Assembly (NCBI RefSeq): GCF_036492245.1
Contig: NZ_AP025286.1
Location: 2,604,001-2,668,000 of the forward strand
Length of the DNA stretch: 64,000 nucleotides
Origin: Treponema bryantii
Lineage (GTDB): Bacteria; Spirochaetota; Spirochaetia; Treponematales; Treponemataceae
Direction: 5' to 3'
Part shown: piece by piece, positions 43,180-51,397 of the stretch
How positions within the stretch are numbered: position 1 is the first letter of the stretch
Layout of the letters: every line of letters begins with the position of its first letter
Notes under the pieces: model-generated
The model's database searches: none
Told to the model about the DNA's origin: nothing
Seen by the model: the letters and a program-made list of their open reading frames with translations, nothing else
Made by a program: the position numbers and the translations under genes

Positions 43180-43267
43180 AAAATAAAATCCAAACTTTCA
43201 ACTGCTTAATTATATGTAATATATGGGGTAAGTTTGAAAAGTTTGGATTTATAAAAAGAAGGGATAA
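43180..43267 (-). repeat. Right terminal repeat of the RIT element
   Basis: On the plus strand: AAAATAAAATCCAAACTTT (43180-43198, exact reverse complement of 34436-34454), a spacer with TTAATT, AAGTTTGGATTT (43239-43250), and GGATAA (43262-43267). Block spacing is identical to the left end: 53 bp between the two half-site centres and 11 bp from the outer half-site to GGATAA. Confidence 0.72.
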
Positions 43268-43301
43268 CGGCAGGCATAGCCTGCCTCTGCCGCTATTTTT
43301 T
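43267..43301 (+). terminator. Terminator after the SH3 gene cluster
   Basis: CGGCAG (43268-43273) can pair with CTGCCG (43287-43292), or GGCAGGC with GCCTGCC (43269-43285), followed by CTATTTTTT. It ends the cargo transcript before prfA and begins exactly where the right repeat of the element ends. Confidence 0.75.
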
Positions 43302-43310
43302 AAGGATAAT

Positions 43311-43353
43311 CCTAAAACGACCCGCTGTCGCAGCTCGTTTTTTAACGGATTCT
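43311..43353. repeat. Dispersed hairpin repeat family A, copy 2
   Basis: CCTAAAACGACCCGCTGTCG then CAGCTCGTTTTTTAACGG, ending ATTCT: reverse orientation of the copy at 5281-5325. The GCTG-TCG-CAGC stem and T6 run would also terminate transcription on the plus strand. Confidence 0.75.
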
Positions 43354-43419
43354 CTATAAGAGCGGGGATTCATCCCCCTCCTTTTCATATTTTCTTTTCT
43401 ATGATAATATACTCAAATT

Positions 43420-44502
43420 ATGGATTTACTGAAAAAGCTTGATGAATGTGAGAAGCGCTTTAAAGTTGTAAGCGACCTTGTAATGGATCCGAATCTTGTA
43501 AAGGACCCGAAGAAGTACAAGGACACAATGCGTGAGCACGGATACCTGACTGAAGTTTGTGCACTTTATGACGAATACAAAAAGGTTTTGAGCGGTATCC
43601 AGGACGCTAAGGAAATGATTACGGCAGAAGATGATGCCGAGATGAAGGAAATGGCTCGCGAGGAGCTTAAGGAACTGGAAGAAAGACAGCCTAAGCTTGA
43701 AGAGGATATTAAACTGAAGCTTGTTCCGCCTGATCCTCTTGATGAGAAAAATATTATTCTTGAAATCCGCTCGGCTGCGGGTGGTGACGAAGCTTCGCTT
43801 TTTGTACGAGACCTTTGGGAAATGTATACACACCTCGCTGAACGCAAGGGCTGGAAAACTGAAACTATGGAAGCTCAGGAAACTGAAGTTGGTGGTTTCA
43901 ACAAGATTGTAACTTCTATCAGCGGTAAGTTTGTATATGGTACACTTCGCTGGGAATCTGGTGTTCACCGTGTTCAGCGTGTTCCTCAGACAGAAAGCCA
44001 GGGACGTCTGCAGACTTCTACTGCAACTGTTGCTGTTCTTCCTGAAGCTGAAGAAACTGAAATTGAAATTAAACCGGGCGACGTTCGCGTTGACGTAATG
44101 CGTGCCGGTGGACCTGGTGGACAGTGTGTAAACACAACTGACTCTGCCGTTCGTCTTACTCATATTCCGACAGGTCTTGTTGTTATTCAGCAGGATGAAA
44201 AGTCTCAGATTAAGAATAAGGAAAAGGCTTTCCGAGTACTCCGTGCCCGCCTCTTCGACCTTGAAGAAAGCAAAAAGCAGGAAGAGCGTGCAGCTGCCCG
44301 CTCAAGCATGGTAGGTTCTGGTGCCCGCTCTGAAAAGATCCGCACTTACAACTTCCCTCAGGACCGCGTAACTGATCACCGCATCAACTATTCGGCTCAT
44401 AACCTTCCTTCTTTCATGATGGGCGAAATGGACGATATGCTCGATGCATTGAACGTTTACGCTAAGGAAGAGCAGTTGAAGTCGGATATCACTGAACTTT
44501 AA
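43420..44502 (+). CDS. prfA: Peptide chain release factor 1
   Basis: A 360-residue class I release factor for UAA/UAG. The catalytic GGQ loop is in MRAGGPGGQCVNTTDSAVRLTH, preceded by SAAGGDEASLFVRDL; the release factor 1 PxT-type recognition region is in HRVQRVPQTESQGRLQTSTATVAVLPE. The Gln of GGQ is the substrate of PrmC, encoded next. The ATG follows TAATAT by 9 bp with no ribosome binding site, a likely leaderless start. The segment between this gene and the SH3 cluster (43142-43419) holds the element end, a terminator and repeat A. Confidence 0.96.
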   Translation: MDLLKKLDECEKRFKVVSDLVMDPNLVKDPKKYKDTMREHGYLTEVCALYDEYKKVLSGIQDAKEMITAEDDAEMKEMAREELKELEERQPKLEEDIKLKLVPPDPLDEKNIILEIRSAAGGDEASLFVRDLWEMYTHLAERKGWKTETMEAQETEVGGFNKIVTSISGKFVYGTLRWESGVHRVQRVPQTESQGRLQTSTATVAVLPEAEETEIEIKPGDVRVDVMRAGGPGGQCVNTTDSAVRLTHIPTGLVVIQQDEKSQIKNKEKAFRVLRARLFDLEESKKQEERAAARSSMVGSGARSEKIRTYNFPQDRVTDHRINYSAHNLPSFMMGEMDDMLDALNVYAKEEQLKSDITEL

Positions 44503-44510
44503 TTTGATGT

Positions 44511-44570
44511 AGGGGGGAAGTCTCCCCCCGCGGCTGCACTTCGTTGCAGCCTACCCCTTCCAGCGGGGGA
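44511..44570. repeat. Dispersed hairpin repeat family B, copy 2
   Basis: AGGGGGGAAGTCTCCCCCC hairpin, a stem of GGCTGCA / TGCAGCC, then CTACCCCTTCCAGCGGGG. It separates prfA and prmC. Compared with the copy at 29601-29658, the middle stem bases differ on both sides while pairing is kept. Confidence 0.8.
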
Positions 44571-44591
44571 CACCCCCGCAACGCCTCCGCT

Positions 44592-45539
44592 ATGACAATT
44601 CGTGAATATAAGAATCAAATAATCAAAACAATTTCATCTTCCGCATCTCCACAACTAGATGCAGAAATCCTGTTATGCCATTTTCTGAACTACAATAAAA
44701 CACAGCTTCTTATGAATCAAAATCAGGAATTGTCAGACGCCACAAAAACTAAAATAGACGACGCTGTTGCCCGACGCGCAACAGGACTTCCTATTGCGTA
44801 TATCACCGGACACAAGGAATTTTACGGTTACGACTTTATCGTAACTCCAGACGTTTTAATTCCAAAGCCAGACACAGAGATTTTAGTAGAACGCGCTGTA
44901 GACGTTATTCTATCGATGATGGATGCACGCGGTGAGAACCTTTTAACAGTTTGTGATATGTGTACCGGTAGCGGCTGTATTGCAGTTGCAGTGGCTAAGA
45001 CTCTGCTTGAAGACGAAAGAGTTCCGGCTGAACAGCTGCCAAAGTTTACACTTGCCGACATCTCAGAACCTGCGCTCGATATAGCACGACGAAATGTTGC
45101 TGCCCTGCTCGGGGACAGGCCGGACAGCACGCTTATTCTCTCGCGCTTTAACTTTGTGCGCACTAACCTCTTTGATGCAATTTCTGAAGCAATTAAATAT
45201 GATGTGATTCTTTCTAACCCGCCGTACATTCCGCACACAATGGTGGATGAACTTTTACAGGACGGTCGCAGCGAACCGCGCCTCGCACTCGACGGCGACA
45301 TAACAATAGACGGCGATCGCGCCACAAATGACCGCGGCGAGCCTGCTGATGATGGACTAGCGATAATCCGGAACTTAATTCCGCAGGCTGCTGCACACCT
45401 CGCACCGCGCGGTTCAATTATTATGGAAACCGGCGAGTACAACGCAGAAGCAACAGCCGAGTTCGCGGAGGCAGCCGGCTTTAATACGGAGATTCACAGA
45501 GATCTCGAAGGCCAGCTCCGCGTAGTCGAGATTTACTAG
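44592..45539 (+). CDS. prmC: Release factor glutamine methyltransferase PrmC
   Basis: A 315-residue SAM-dependent methyltransferase that methylates the GGQ glutamine of release factors. A helical N-terminal domain (1-80), then the Rossmann domain with DMCTGSGCIAVAVAK and the catalytic LSNPPYIP. RPDTEILVE-type text (IPKPDTEILVERAVD) is intact. The start at 44592 is preferred because an upstream in-frame ATG at 44544 would translate repeat B. An insertion around residues 235-255 (DGDITIDGDRATNDRGEP) is longer than usual. Convergent overlap of 4 bp with the PII-like gene. Confidence 0.94.
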   Translation: MTIREYKNQIIKTISSSASPQLDAEILLCHFLNYNKTQLLMNQNQELSDATKTKIDDAVARRATGLPIAYITGHKEFYGYDFIVTPDVLIPKPDTEILVERAVDVILSMMDARGENLLTVCDMCTGSGCIAVAVAKTLLEDERVPAEQLPKFTLADISEPALDIARRNVAALLGDRPDSTLILSRFNFVRTNLFDAISEAIKYDVILSNPPYIPHTMVDELLQDGRSEPRLALDGDITIDGDRATNDRGEPADDGLAIIRNLIPQAAAHLAPRGSIIMETGEYNAEATAEFAEAAGFNTEIHRDLEGQLRVVEIY

Positions 45540-45832
45540 AACTCAACAGCTTTTGTAAAGAACAAACTGATTCCCTCGTTCGGGAAGCGCTGTTTTACTT
45601 TTTCTACGACTTCATTTACCTTGCGGGCATCTGCTTCTTCAACATACGAAAAAAGCACAAAGTTCATTTCCGGCCAGATGGTGTCACCAAGCTTTTTAGT
45701 GTGAGAACCGCGGCCGTGGATTTCCGGAATTACGGTATATTGAATTGAAGGAATCTCTTTTTCAAGAGCTTCTGTAATATCTTCCTGAACAGACTGGTTC
45801 GAAATTATTTCAGCACGATAAAGTTCTGACAT
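45536..45832 (-). CDS. PII-like transporter-associated protein (PG0541 type)
   Basis: A 98-residue protein (MSELYRAEIISNQSVQEDITEALEKEIPSIQYTVIPEIHGRGSHTKK to FFTKAVEF) with a ferredoxin-like PII fold pattern. Proteins of this kind are encoded directly after RND pumps in several anaerobes. It starts at the last base of the RND pump gene (shared base), so it is the last member of the efflux operon. It may regulate the pump through nucleotide binding; that is inference. Confidence 0.7.
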   Translation of the reverse strand: MSELYRAEIISNQSVQEDITEALEKEIPSIQYTVIPEIHGRGSHTKKLGDTIWPEMNFVLFSYVEEADARKVNEVVEKVKQRFPNEGISLFFTKAVEF

Positions 45833-48800
45833 TATTCATCCTCCTCCCAGCGGCTTTTATCGTAATCACCGGTGTTTTCAACATGCTCAACCACCGGGCG
45901 AGCACCGCGCTTTCTCATTACCAGGCTGTACAATACCGGAATTACCAGCAGTGTAATAAACGTACTGGAAATCAAACCACCTACTACAGCAATGGCAATA
46001 GGGCGAACCATACTTGACTGGCCTTCTGTTGTAAAACACATCGGGAGCATACCAAGAATTGTTGTAAGGGTTGTCATCAATACCGGACGGAAACGGCTCT
46101 TTCCAGCTTCAAAGCAGGCATTCTTAAGCTCGACACCACGTCCTACAAGAATATTCGTGTAGTCAACAAGAATAATACCGTTATTTACAACAATACCAAT
46201 CAGCATGATAACACCGACTGCTGTCATGAAGGAAAGTGCTTCTCCAATAATCTTATGAATCAGAATTACACCAATGATAATGAACGGCATTGTTGCAAGG
46301 TTGATAAGCGGAGCCTTGAACGACTCGTAGGTTGCAGCCATTACACCAAATACCAGCAGAATTGCCATAATCGCAATCTTAAGATAGAAGCCGTACTGGC
46401 TCATTGTTTCTTTCCAGGCTCCCTTATAATTAACTACAACTGAATCTGGAATAATAACATTTTCCTGAATGGCGGCCTTAATTTCTTCTTCAATTACGTT
46501 GTCGTTTTCTTCTGTAAGATTGCTTGCGCGAACGTGAATGATTCGCTTCTGGCTTTCACGGCGGATAGAAACCGGACCGAGGCCTTTTTTAATCGATGCA
46601 AAGTTTGCAACGCTGACCATTCCGCCGTTTCCACGAACGTAAATGGATTCAAGGTCGTTGATTGTCTTGCGATCTTCCGGACGGTAAGCAACTACTACGC
46701 TGTAATCTTTTCCGTTGCTCTTGTAAGTACAGGCGGTAGAACCGTTAATCGCATAGTTGATTTCGCGTGCGACGGTTGCAATGTCTACACCCATGTTGTA
46801 GGCGCGTTCACGGTCAATAACAATTTCAACCTGAGGAAGTCCCTTATCCATACTTACAGAAGGCTCGCTGATTTTCTTGTTTGCAGAAATAACTTCACGG
46901 ATTTCTTCTGCAGTATTCAAAGCCGCATCAAGATCATCTGAAAGAAGAACGACATCTACACTGCTTCCCATCCACTGACCACGGAAACCTTCGCTAAAGG
47001 AAAGTCGTGCACTAGGGAATTCTGCAAAATGCTTACGGAGCTTATTCTGCATATCCTGAGCAGAATCAATCTGCTTTGCAGTTTCCGGAAGAGCAATTGT
47101 GATGGAACCGCGGTTTGTATTACGACCACCAATTGAAGTAGTTACAGTTTTAATTCCTTTACATTCGGCTTTAACATATGCCTCAAGTGCAAGTACGACC
47201 TCTTTTGTTTCTTCAAAAGGAGTTGCAGTTGCCATATTGATATTCAATTGAACCTGATCATCACGGCCGGCTGGAATCTGATTAATCTGCATTGTCGGAA
47301 TAAAGGCAAAAGAAATTACAAGTACACAGACAGCAGCAACAATTGTAATCAGACGGTTATCAAGGGCTGCTTTTAATACGCGTGAATACAAACGGATAAA
47401 GAACTGAATTATTCCTTCAAAAAATCCGTATAGTCTTTTCAGCACAGGATTTGAAACAGGTTTTTCATTTCTGTTTGAAAGCGGAAAGAATTTTCCTGCC
47501 AAAACAGGAACAAGGAAAATAGCAACCAGCAGAGAAGAAACAAGGGCAATTACAATTGTAAAAATTGCAGCCTTAAACATCTGCCCCATAAATCCAAGAT
47601 CTTTAATAAAGAAGATAAATGGAAGGAATACACAGATTGTTGTAAGGTTTCCTGATGTTACCGACATGAGCATTTCCTGTGAACCAAGAATTGCAGAAGT
47701 ACGAGGCTTAGCACCACGCTGCCTGTAAGCATAAATATTATCAATCATTACGATAGACGCATCTACAATCATACCTACACCAAGAATCAGACCTGTAAGG
47801 GTCATCATATTTAATGTAAGTCCAAACATACTCATTGCAAACAGAGTAATGATAATTGAAAGAGGAATAGAAATCGAAATGATAATTGTTGACTTAAAGT
47901 TTTGAAGGAAGATAAACAGAATGATAACCGCAAGAATAAGTCCCTGCCAGGCAGAAGTAATCAAAGTATTGATTGTTTCGCGGATAGCGTCTGTTGAATC
48001 CTGAATGATTTCAAGAGTAACATCCGGCGGAAGATTCTGCTCTGCCTGATCAATCTTTTTATAAACATTATTTGCTACAGTTACAGAGTTTGCATCTGAC
48101 TGCTTTGTAACACTGATATAAACACCTTTTTCACCATTGATGAACGATTCCTGTGTTGTATCGCTGTAACCGATTGTTGCTTCACCTATATCTCGAAGTC
48201 TGATTGCATAACCGTTGATAATAGAAATTACAGTATCATTAATTTCATCAAGGCTTGTATATTCACCAGTTGTTCGAACAATATAGTTTCTGTGTCCTTC
48301 CTGAACCTTACCACCACCAAGTTCAAGATTCTGTTTTGAAAGAGCACCTGTAACAGTTGGAACTGTAAAGCCGTAAGCAGCCATTCTGTTCTGATCAAGT
48401 TTTACATTTACCTGTGCAGAACGTCCACCATAAACTTCAGCTTCACCTACACCATCAGCCTGTTCAAGAATACTTACTACATTGCTCTCGGCAATTGATT
48501 TTAAGTCATCTACAGAACGGTTACCACGGATAAGGATTCGCATGATTTCGCCGCTGTCTCCAGTGAAGCGGAAAATTGTAGGAGTTCCCGCATTATCAGG
48601 AAGACCTCGCTTTACTCTATCAAGCTTATCGCGGACATCATTCATTGCAGCTGTCAAATCAGTTCCATACTCAAACTCAAGGGAAACGTTAGAAGAACCT
48701 TCATTCGAAGTTGATGTAAGATTCTTAAGACCGTTTACGCTCATAACAGCACTTTCAATCATCTTTGTAATAGACTTTTCAACAGACTCAGGGTCTGCGT

Positions 48801-48957
48801 TTGGATAAGATGTATTGATTGAAAGAGAAGGATTTTCGATTTCCGGCATAAGTGCAGTTGCTACATTGCTCAGGGTAAAAATACCAATCATTCCAAGCAG
48901 AGCAAAAACAATCAGAATCAATACCGGATGTTCAAGTGTTTTTCTGCTTAAACTCAT
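45832..48957 (-). CDS. RND-family efflux pump inner-membrane transporter (HAE1 type)
   Basis: A 1041-residue AcrB-like proton-driven exporter with 12 membrane helices, two large periplasmic loops and internal repeat symmetry. Marks include LIVFALLGMIGIFTLS in TM1, SINTSYPNADPESVEKSIT at the porter domain, GLILGVGMIVDASIVMIDNI in TM4 (proton-relay Asp) and AVGVIMLIGIVVNNGIILVDYTN in TM10. Operon order is TolC, adaptor, pump and PII-like gene, reading on the minus strand. Substrate unknown; drugs, bile acids or lipids are possible. Confidence 0.95.
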   Translation of the reverse strand: MSLSRKTLEHPVLILIVFALLGMIGIFTLSNVATALMPEIENPSLSINTSYPNADPESVEKSITKMIESAVMSVNGLKNLTSTSNEGSSNVSLEFEYGTDLTAAMNDVRDKLDRVKRGLPDNAGTPTIFRFTGDSGEIMRILIRGNRSVDDLKSIAESNVVSILEQADGVGEAEVYGGRSAQVNVKLDQNRMAAYGFTVPTVTGALSKQNLELGGGKVQEGHRNYIVRTTGEYTSLDEINDTVISIINGYAIRLRDIGEATIGYSDTTQESFINGEKGVYISVTKQSDANSVTVANNVYKKIDQAEQNLPPDVTLEIIQDSTDAIRETINTLITSAWQGLILAVIILFIFLQNFKSTIIISISIPLSIIITLFAMSMFGLTLNMMTLTGLILGVGMIVDASIVMIDNIYAYRQRGAKPRTSAILGSQEMLMSVTSGNLTTICVFLPFIFFIKDLGFMGQMFKAAIFTIVIALVSSLLVAIFLVPVLAGKFFPLSNRNEKPVSNPVLKRLYGFFEGIIQFFIRLYSRVLKAALDNRLITIVAAVCVLVISFAFIPTMQINQIPAGRDDQVQLNINMATATPFEETKEVVLALEAYVKAECKGIKTVTTSIGGRNTNRGSITIALPETAKQIDSAQDMQNKLRKHFAEFPSARLSFSEGFRGQWMGSSVDVVLLSDDLDAALNTAEEIREVISANKKISEPSVSMDKGLPQVEIVIDRERAYNMGVDIATVAREINYAINGSTACTYKSNGKDYSVVVAYRPEDRKTINDLESIYVRGNGGMVSVANFASIKKGLGPVSIRRESQKRIIHVRASNLTEENDNVIEEEIKAAIQENVIIPDSVVVNYKGAWKETMSQYGFYLKIAIMAILLVFGVMAATYESFKAPLINLATMPFIIIGVILIHKIIGEALSFMTAVGVIMLIGIVVNNGIILVDYTNILVGRGVELKNACFEAGKSRFRPVLMTTLTTILGMLPMCFTTEGQSSMVRPIAIAVVGGLISSTFITLLVIPVLYSLVMRKRGARPVVEHVENTGDYDKSRWEEDE

Positions 48958-49967
48958 TATTTTTTACCCTCTGGCTTTGGACTTTTTTCATCACCTTTAT
49001 CTGCAGGTGGTGCTTCTACAAACTCCACGTTGCCGCTGATATCACGAACTTTTGCACCTTCATAAAGTGAAAGCATACCTTCAAGAACAACAACTTCACC
49101 GGCAGCAAGACCATCAGTAACCTGATTGTAACCGTCGATATTTTTTCCACGGGTTACCTTGCGCTTTGTAACAGTGCTATCATCTTTTACAACATACAGA
49201 TAATATTCATCACTGTTTTCAACAAAGGCATCCTGAGGAATAACCGGATAGCCTCCAAAATCAACAGTAAAAAGCTTAACGCGGGCAAACATACCGGCAT
49301 TAACCTTGTCATATTTTTTATCAAAATTCAAAATGATTTCTTTTGTACGTGTAGCAGGATCTACAACTGGAGAAATACGAACAACTGAAGCAATAAACTT
49401 TTCTTCGCCATAAGCCTGAAGTGTGATTTCTGCCTTCTGACCGATTGCGATATCTGCAACATATCGCTCCGGCACCTTTGCTGTAATCTGAAGATTGTTG
49501 ATATCACCTATTTTTGTGATTACTGAATTTGCACTAACCTTTTGGCCGATTTTTACAGGAGAGGTAATGATACTTCCGTCGATTGGAGCTGTAACAGGGC
49601 TTTTTGCATAATAACTTCCAGGCTCAGACGGGTCGATATAAGCAATAATGTCGCCCTGCTTTACTGAAGAGCCGAGAGAAACCAGCATCTCTACAACCTT
49701 ACCCCCTATAGAAGGAAAAACTTCAATTGATTTCTGAGTTTCAATTTCACCGTTTGTATAAACGAAATCTGTAATTGTTTTCTTTTCTGCTACAGTTGTA
49801 CGAACTGCAGTTGCTGTCTGTGGACCTCGGCCTCCAAAACCTCCGAATCCACCAGACGCTGAGTTTTTATTTTTTGCTGAGCGGGTTATTAAAAATACTG
49901 CACCAGCTGTAACAGCAAGAATGGCAATCAGAATAATTGCCGTAGTTGTAGTTTTTTTCCTGTCCAT
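48957..49967 (-). CDS. RND efflux periplasmic adaptor (membrane fusion protein)
   Basis: A 336-residue protein with an N-terminal membrane anchor (about 9-27), a Gly/Phe-rich stretch, a lipoyl/barrel-sandwich domain (SIGGKVVEMLVSLGSSVKQGDIIAYIDPSE), and beta-barrel and membrane-proximal domains. It has almost no alpha-hairpin, like the short MacA/spirochaete adaptors. It overlaps the pump gene by one base. It bridges the inner-membrane pump and the TolC-like channel. Confidence 0.92.
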   Translation of the reverse strand: MDRKKTTTTAIILIAILAVTAGAVFLITRSAKNKNSASGGFGGFGGRGPQTATAVRTTVAEKKTITDFVYTNGEIETQKSIEVFPSIGGKVVEMLVSLGSSVKQGDIIAYIDPSEPGSYYAKSPVTAPIDGSIITSPVKIGQKVSANSVITKIGDINNLQITAKVPERYVADIAIGQKAEITLQAYGEEKFIASVVRISPVVDPATRTKEIILNFDKKYDKVNAGMFARVKLFTVDFGGYPVIPQDAFVENSDEYYLYVVKDDSTVTKRKVTRGKNIDGYNQVTDGLAAGEVVVLEGMLSLYEGAKVRDISGNVEFVEAPPADKGDEKSPKPEGKK

Positions 49968-49996
49968 ATATACCTCTTAATTTTTCCTAATTTATT

Positions 49997-51310
49997 TTAT
50001 TCGTTTCCCAAAGATCCAAATGGAACTCCGAGTGTATTTTCCAGATCTAAAACAGCGCAAATCAGATTGTAAATATGAGATTCTCTGTCTGTTTTTGCTT
50101 TAAGAAGTGAATCTGAAGCGTTCTGCAAAGTAAGTAAATCGCGTGAACCGTGATTATAGGCAGTAAGAGTCATATCATAAGATTTCTGCGCAATTTCTAC
50201 ATTGCGGTTCAGCATCTCCATCTGACTCTGCTTCTGAAGAATATTTTTTATACTGTTCTCAAGATTAAGGGATGCTGTTGTCTTTTCATCTTCAAGCTGC
50301 AATTCGAGATCTTTTAAAGCTCCCTTTTGTGCTGCAATACTAAGAGCTCCATTTGACCATGGAAGATATCCATCTAGAGGAATTCTTACTCCAAACGACA
50401 AACTATGACTTTCATTTTCATTTGCTTTAGTAATATCTTCTGTTTTATCAGACAATCTATTCATTCCCCAGGAATATGAGGCCGAAATTGAAGGTGCATA
50501 AGCAGAAAAGCGAGTTGCAAGCAGCGAGTTTTTCTGTTGTTCAATATTTGTCTGAATCTTCTTTACTGAAGGAAGCTCCTCTACAGTCTGCGTAACTGTA
50601 AAAGTTTCAGGAGGAATTGCATCCGAAAGAGATCCTGAAAGTTCAATTTTTTCATCCTGCGAAATACCAAGAGTCTGCTTAAAGGAAGCCATATTATTCT
50701 GATAAGCTATTTCTGCAGATTCTATTGTCGGGCGCTGGCTTTCATAGCTGTACTGAGACTGCAAAAGGTCGAGTTCAGAAAGCTGGCCGCGGTTATATTT
50801 ATCGCGGTTATTTTCATAACGAAGACGTGCTGTTTCCATATTACGCTTCTGGAGAGATATACTTTCTTTTGTATACAAAAGAGAGTAAAAAAGCTTTCTT
50901 ACACTCAGTTCAACCTGACGAACAGCATCCTCATAAGAAGTTTTTCCACTTTCAAACTTAAGTCGAGCTTCCTTTATTGAAGTATAAAGTGAAGGTGTAA
51001 GAGAAAGACTGACAGAAGCACTAAAGCTATAAGTATACTTATTTGAAGCTTCTTTTTCTGTAAGCAAACCATCAAAAGGAATTTCATAGGATCCGCTTAA
51101 AGAGGCAGACGGACTTACACCATTCCAGGAAGTCTTATTACGCTTATCCAGTGCGTCCAGAGTAATTTTCTGACGTTTAAGGGAAATATTGTTATCTGCA
51201 GCAAGAACTACTGCATCTTCCACTGTAATAACTCTAGATTTCTCAGTTGCAGTCTGCGCATACAGTGAAAATGACGCAGCCACAATCATTGTAAAAATTA
51301 AACGTTTCAT
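49997..51310 (-). CDS. TolC-family outer-membrane channel protein
   Basis: A 437-residue protein with a signal peptide (1-18, ending SLYA) and the twin outer-membrane efflux repeats: helical coiled-coil pairs around residues 130-215 and 340-430 (ENSIKNILQKQSQMEMLNRNVEIAQKSYDMTLTAYNHGSRDLLTLQNASDSLL). First gene of the efflux operon, 29 bp before the adaptor gene. It forms the trimeric exit duct. Confidence 0.92.
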   Translation of the reverse strand: MKRLIFTMIVAASFSLYAQTATEKSRVITVEDAVVLAADNNISLKRQKITLDALDKRNKTSWNGVSPSASLSGSYEIPFDGLLTEKEASNKYTYSFSASVSLSLTPSLYTSIKEARLKFESGKTSYEDAVRQVELSVRKLFYSLLYTKESISLQKRNMETARLRYENNRDKYNRGQLSELDLLQSQYSYESQRPTIESAEIAYQNNMASFKQTLGISQDEKIELSGSLSDAIPPETFTVTQTVEELPSVKKIQTNIEQQKNSLLATRFSAYAPSISASYSWGMNRLSDKTEDITKANENESHSLSFGVRIPLDGYLPWSNGALSIAAQKGALKDLELQLEDEKTTASLNLENSIKNILQKQSQMEMLNRNVEIAQKSYDMTLTAYNHGSRDLLTLQNASDSLLKAKTDRESHIYNLICAVLDLENTLGVPFGSLGNE

Positions 51311-51397
51311 ATTATACTTTCCATATTAAATTATACTAAAATTACAAGCTTTTTTATAGAAAATTACTGTCATTTTTTAGAATTATCTGTTATTTTT

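Larger units (their letters stand above)
34367..43267 (+). mobile_element. Putative Recombinase-In-Trio (RIT) element carrying cargo genes
   Basis: Three overlapping tyrosine recombinase genes (34483-37685) in the order and sizes of RIT elements lie at the left end. Related inverted ends of about 88 bp (34367-34454 and 43180-43267) enclose the trio, an AlbA_2-type regulator and a family of exported SH3/YARHG proteins. The interval is visibly more AT-rich than feoB and prfA on either side. Known RIT elements usually contain only the trio, so the right boundary is the uncertain part. Confidence 0.65.

Noticed and set aside
43426-44163. Open frame of 245 codons on the minus strand opposite prfA
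   Set aside because: It lies entirely opposite the conserved release-factor gene and is low-complexity Phe/Ser/Lys sequence.
44544-44591. Upstream ATG extending PrmC
   Set aside because: It would translate part of repeat family B (PTPSSGGHPRN), which is non-conserved; the ATG at 44592 matches the family start.
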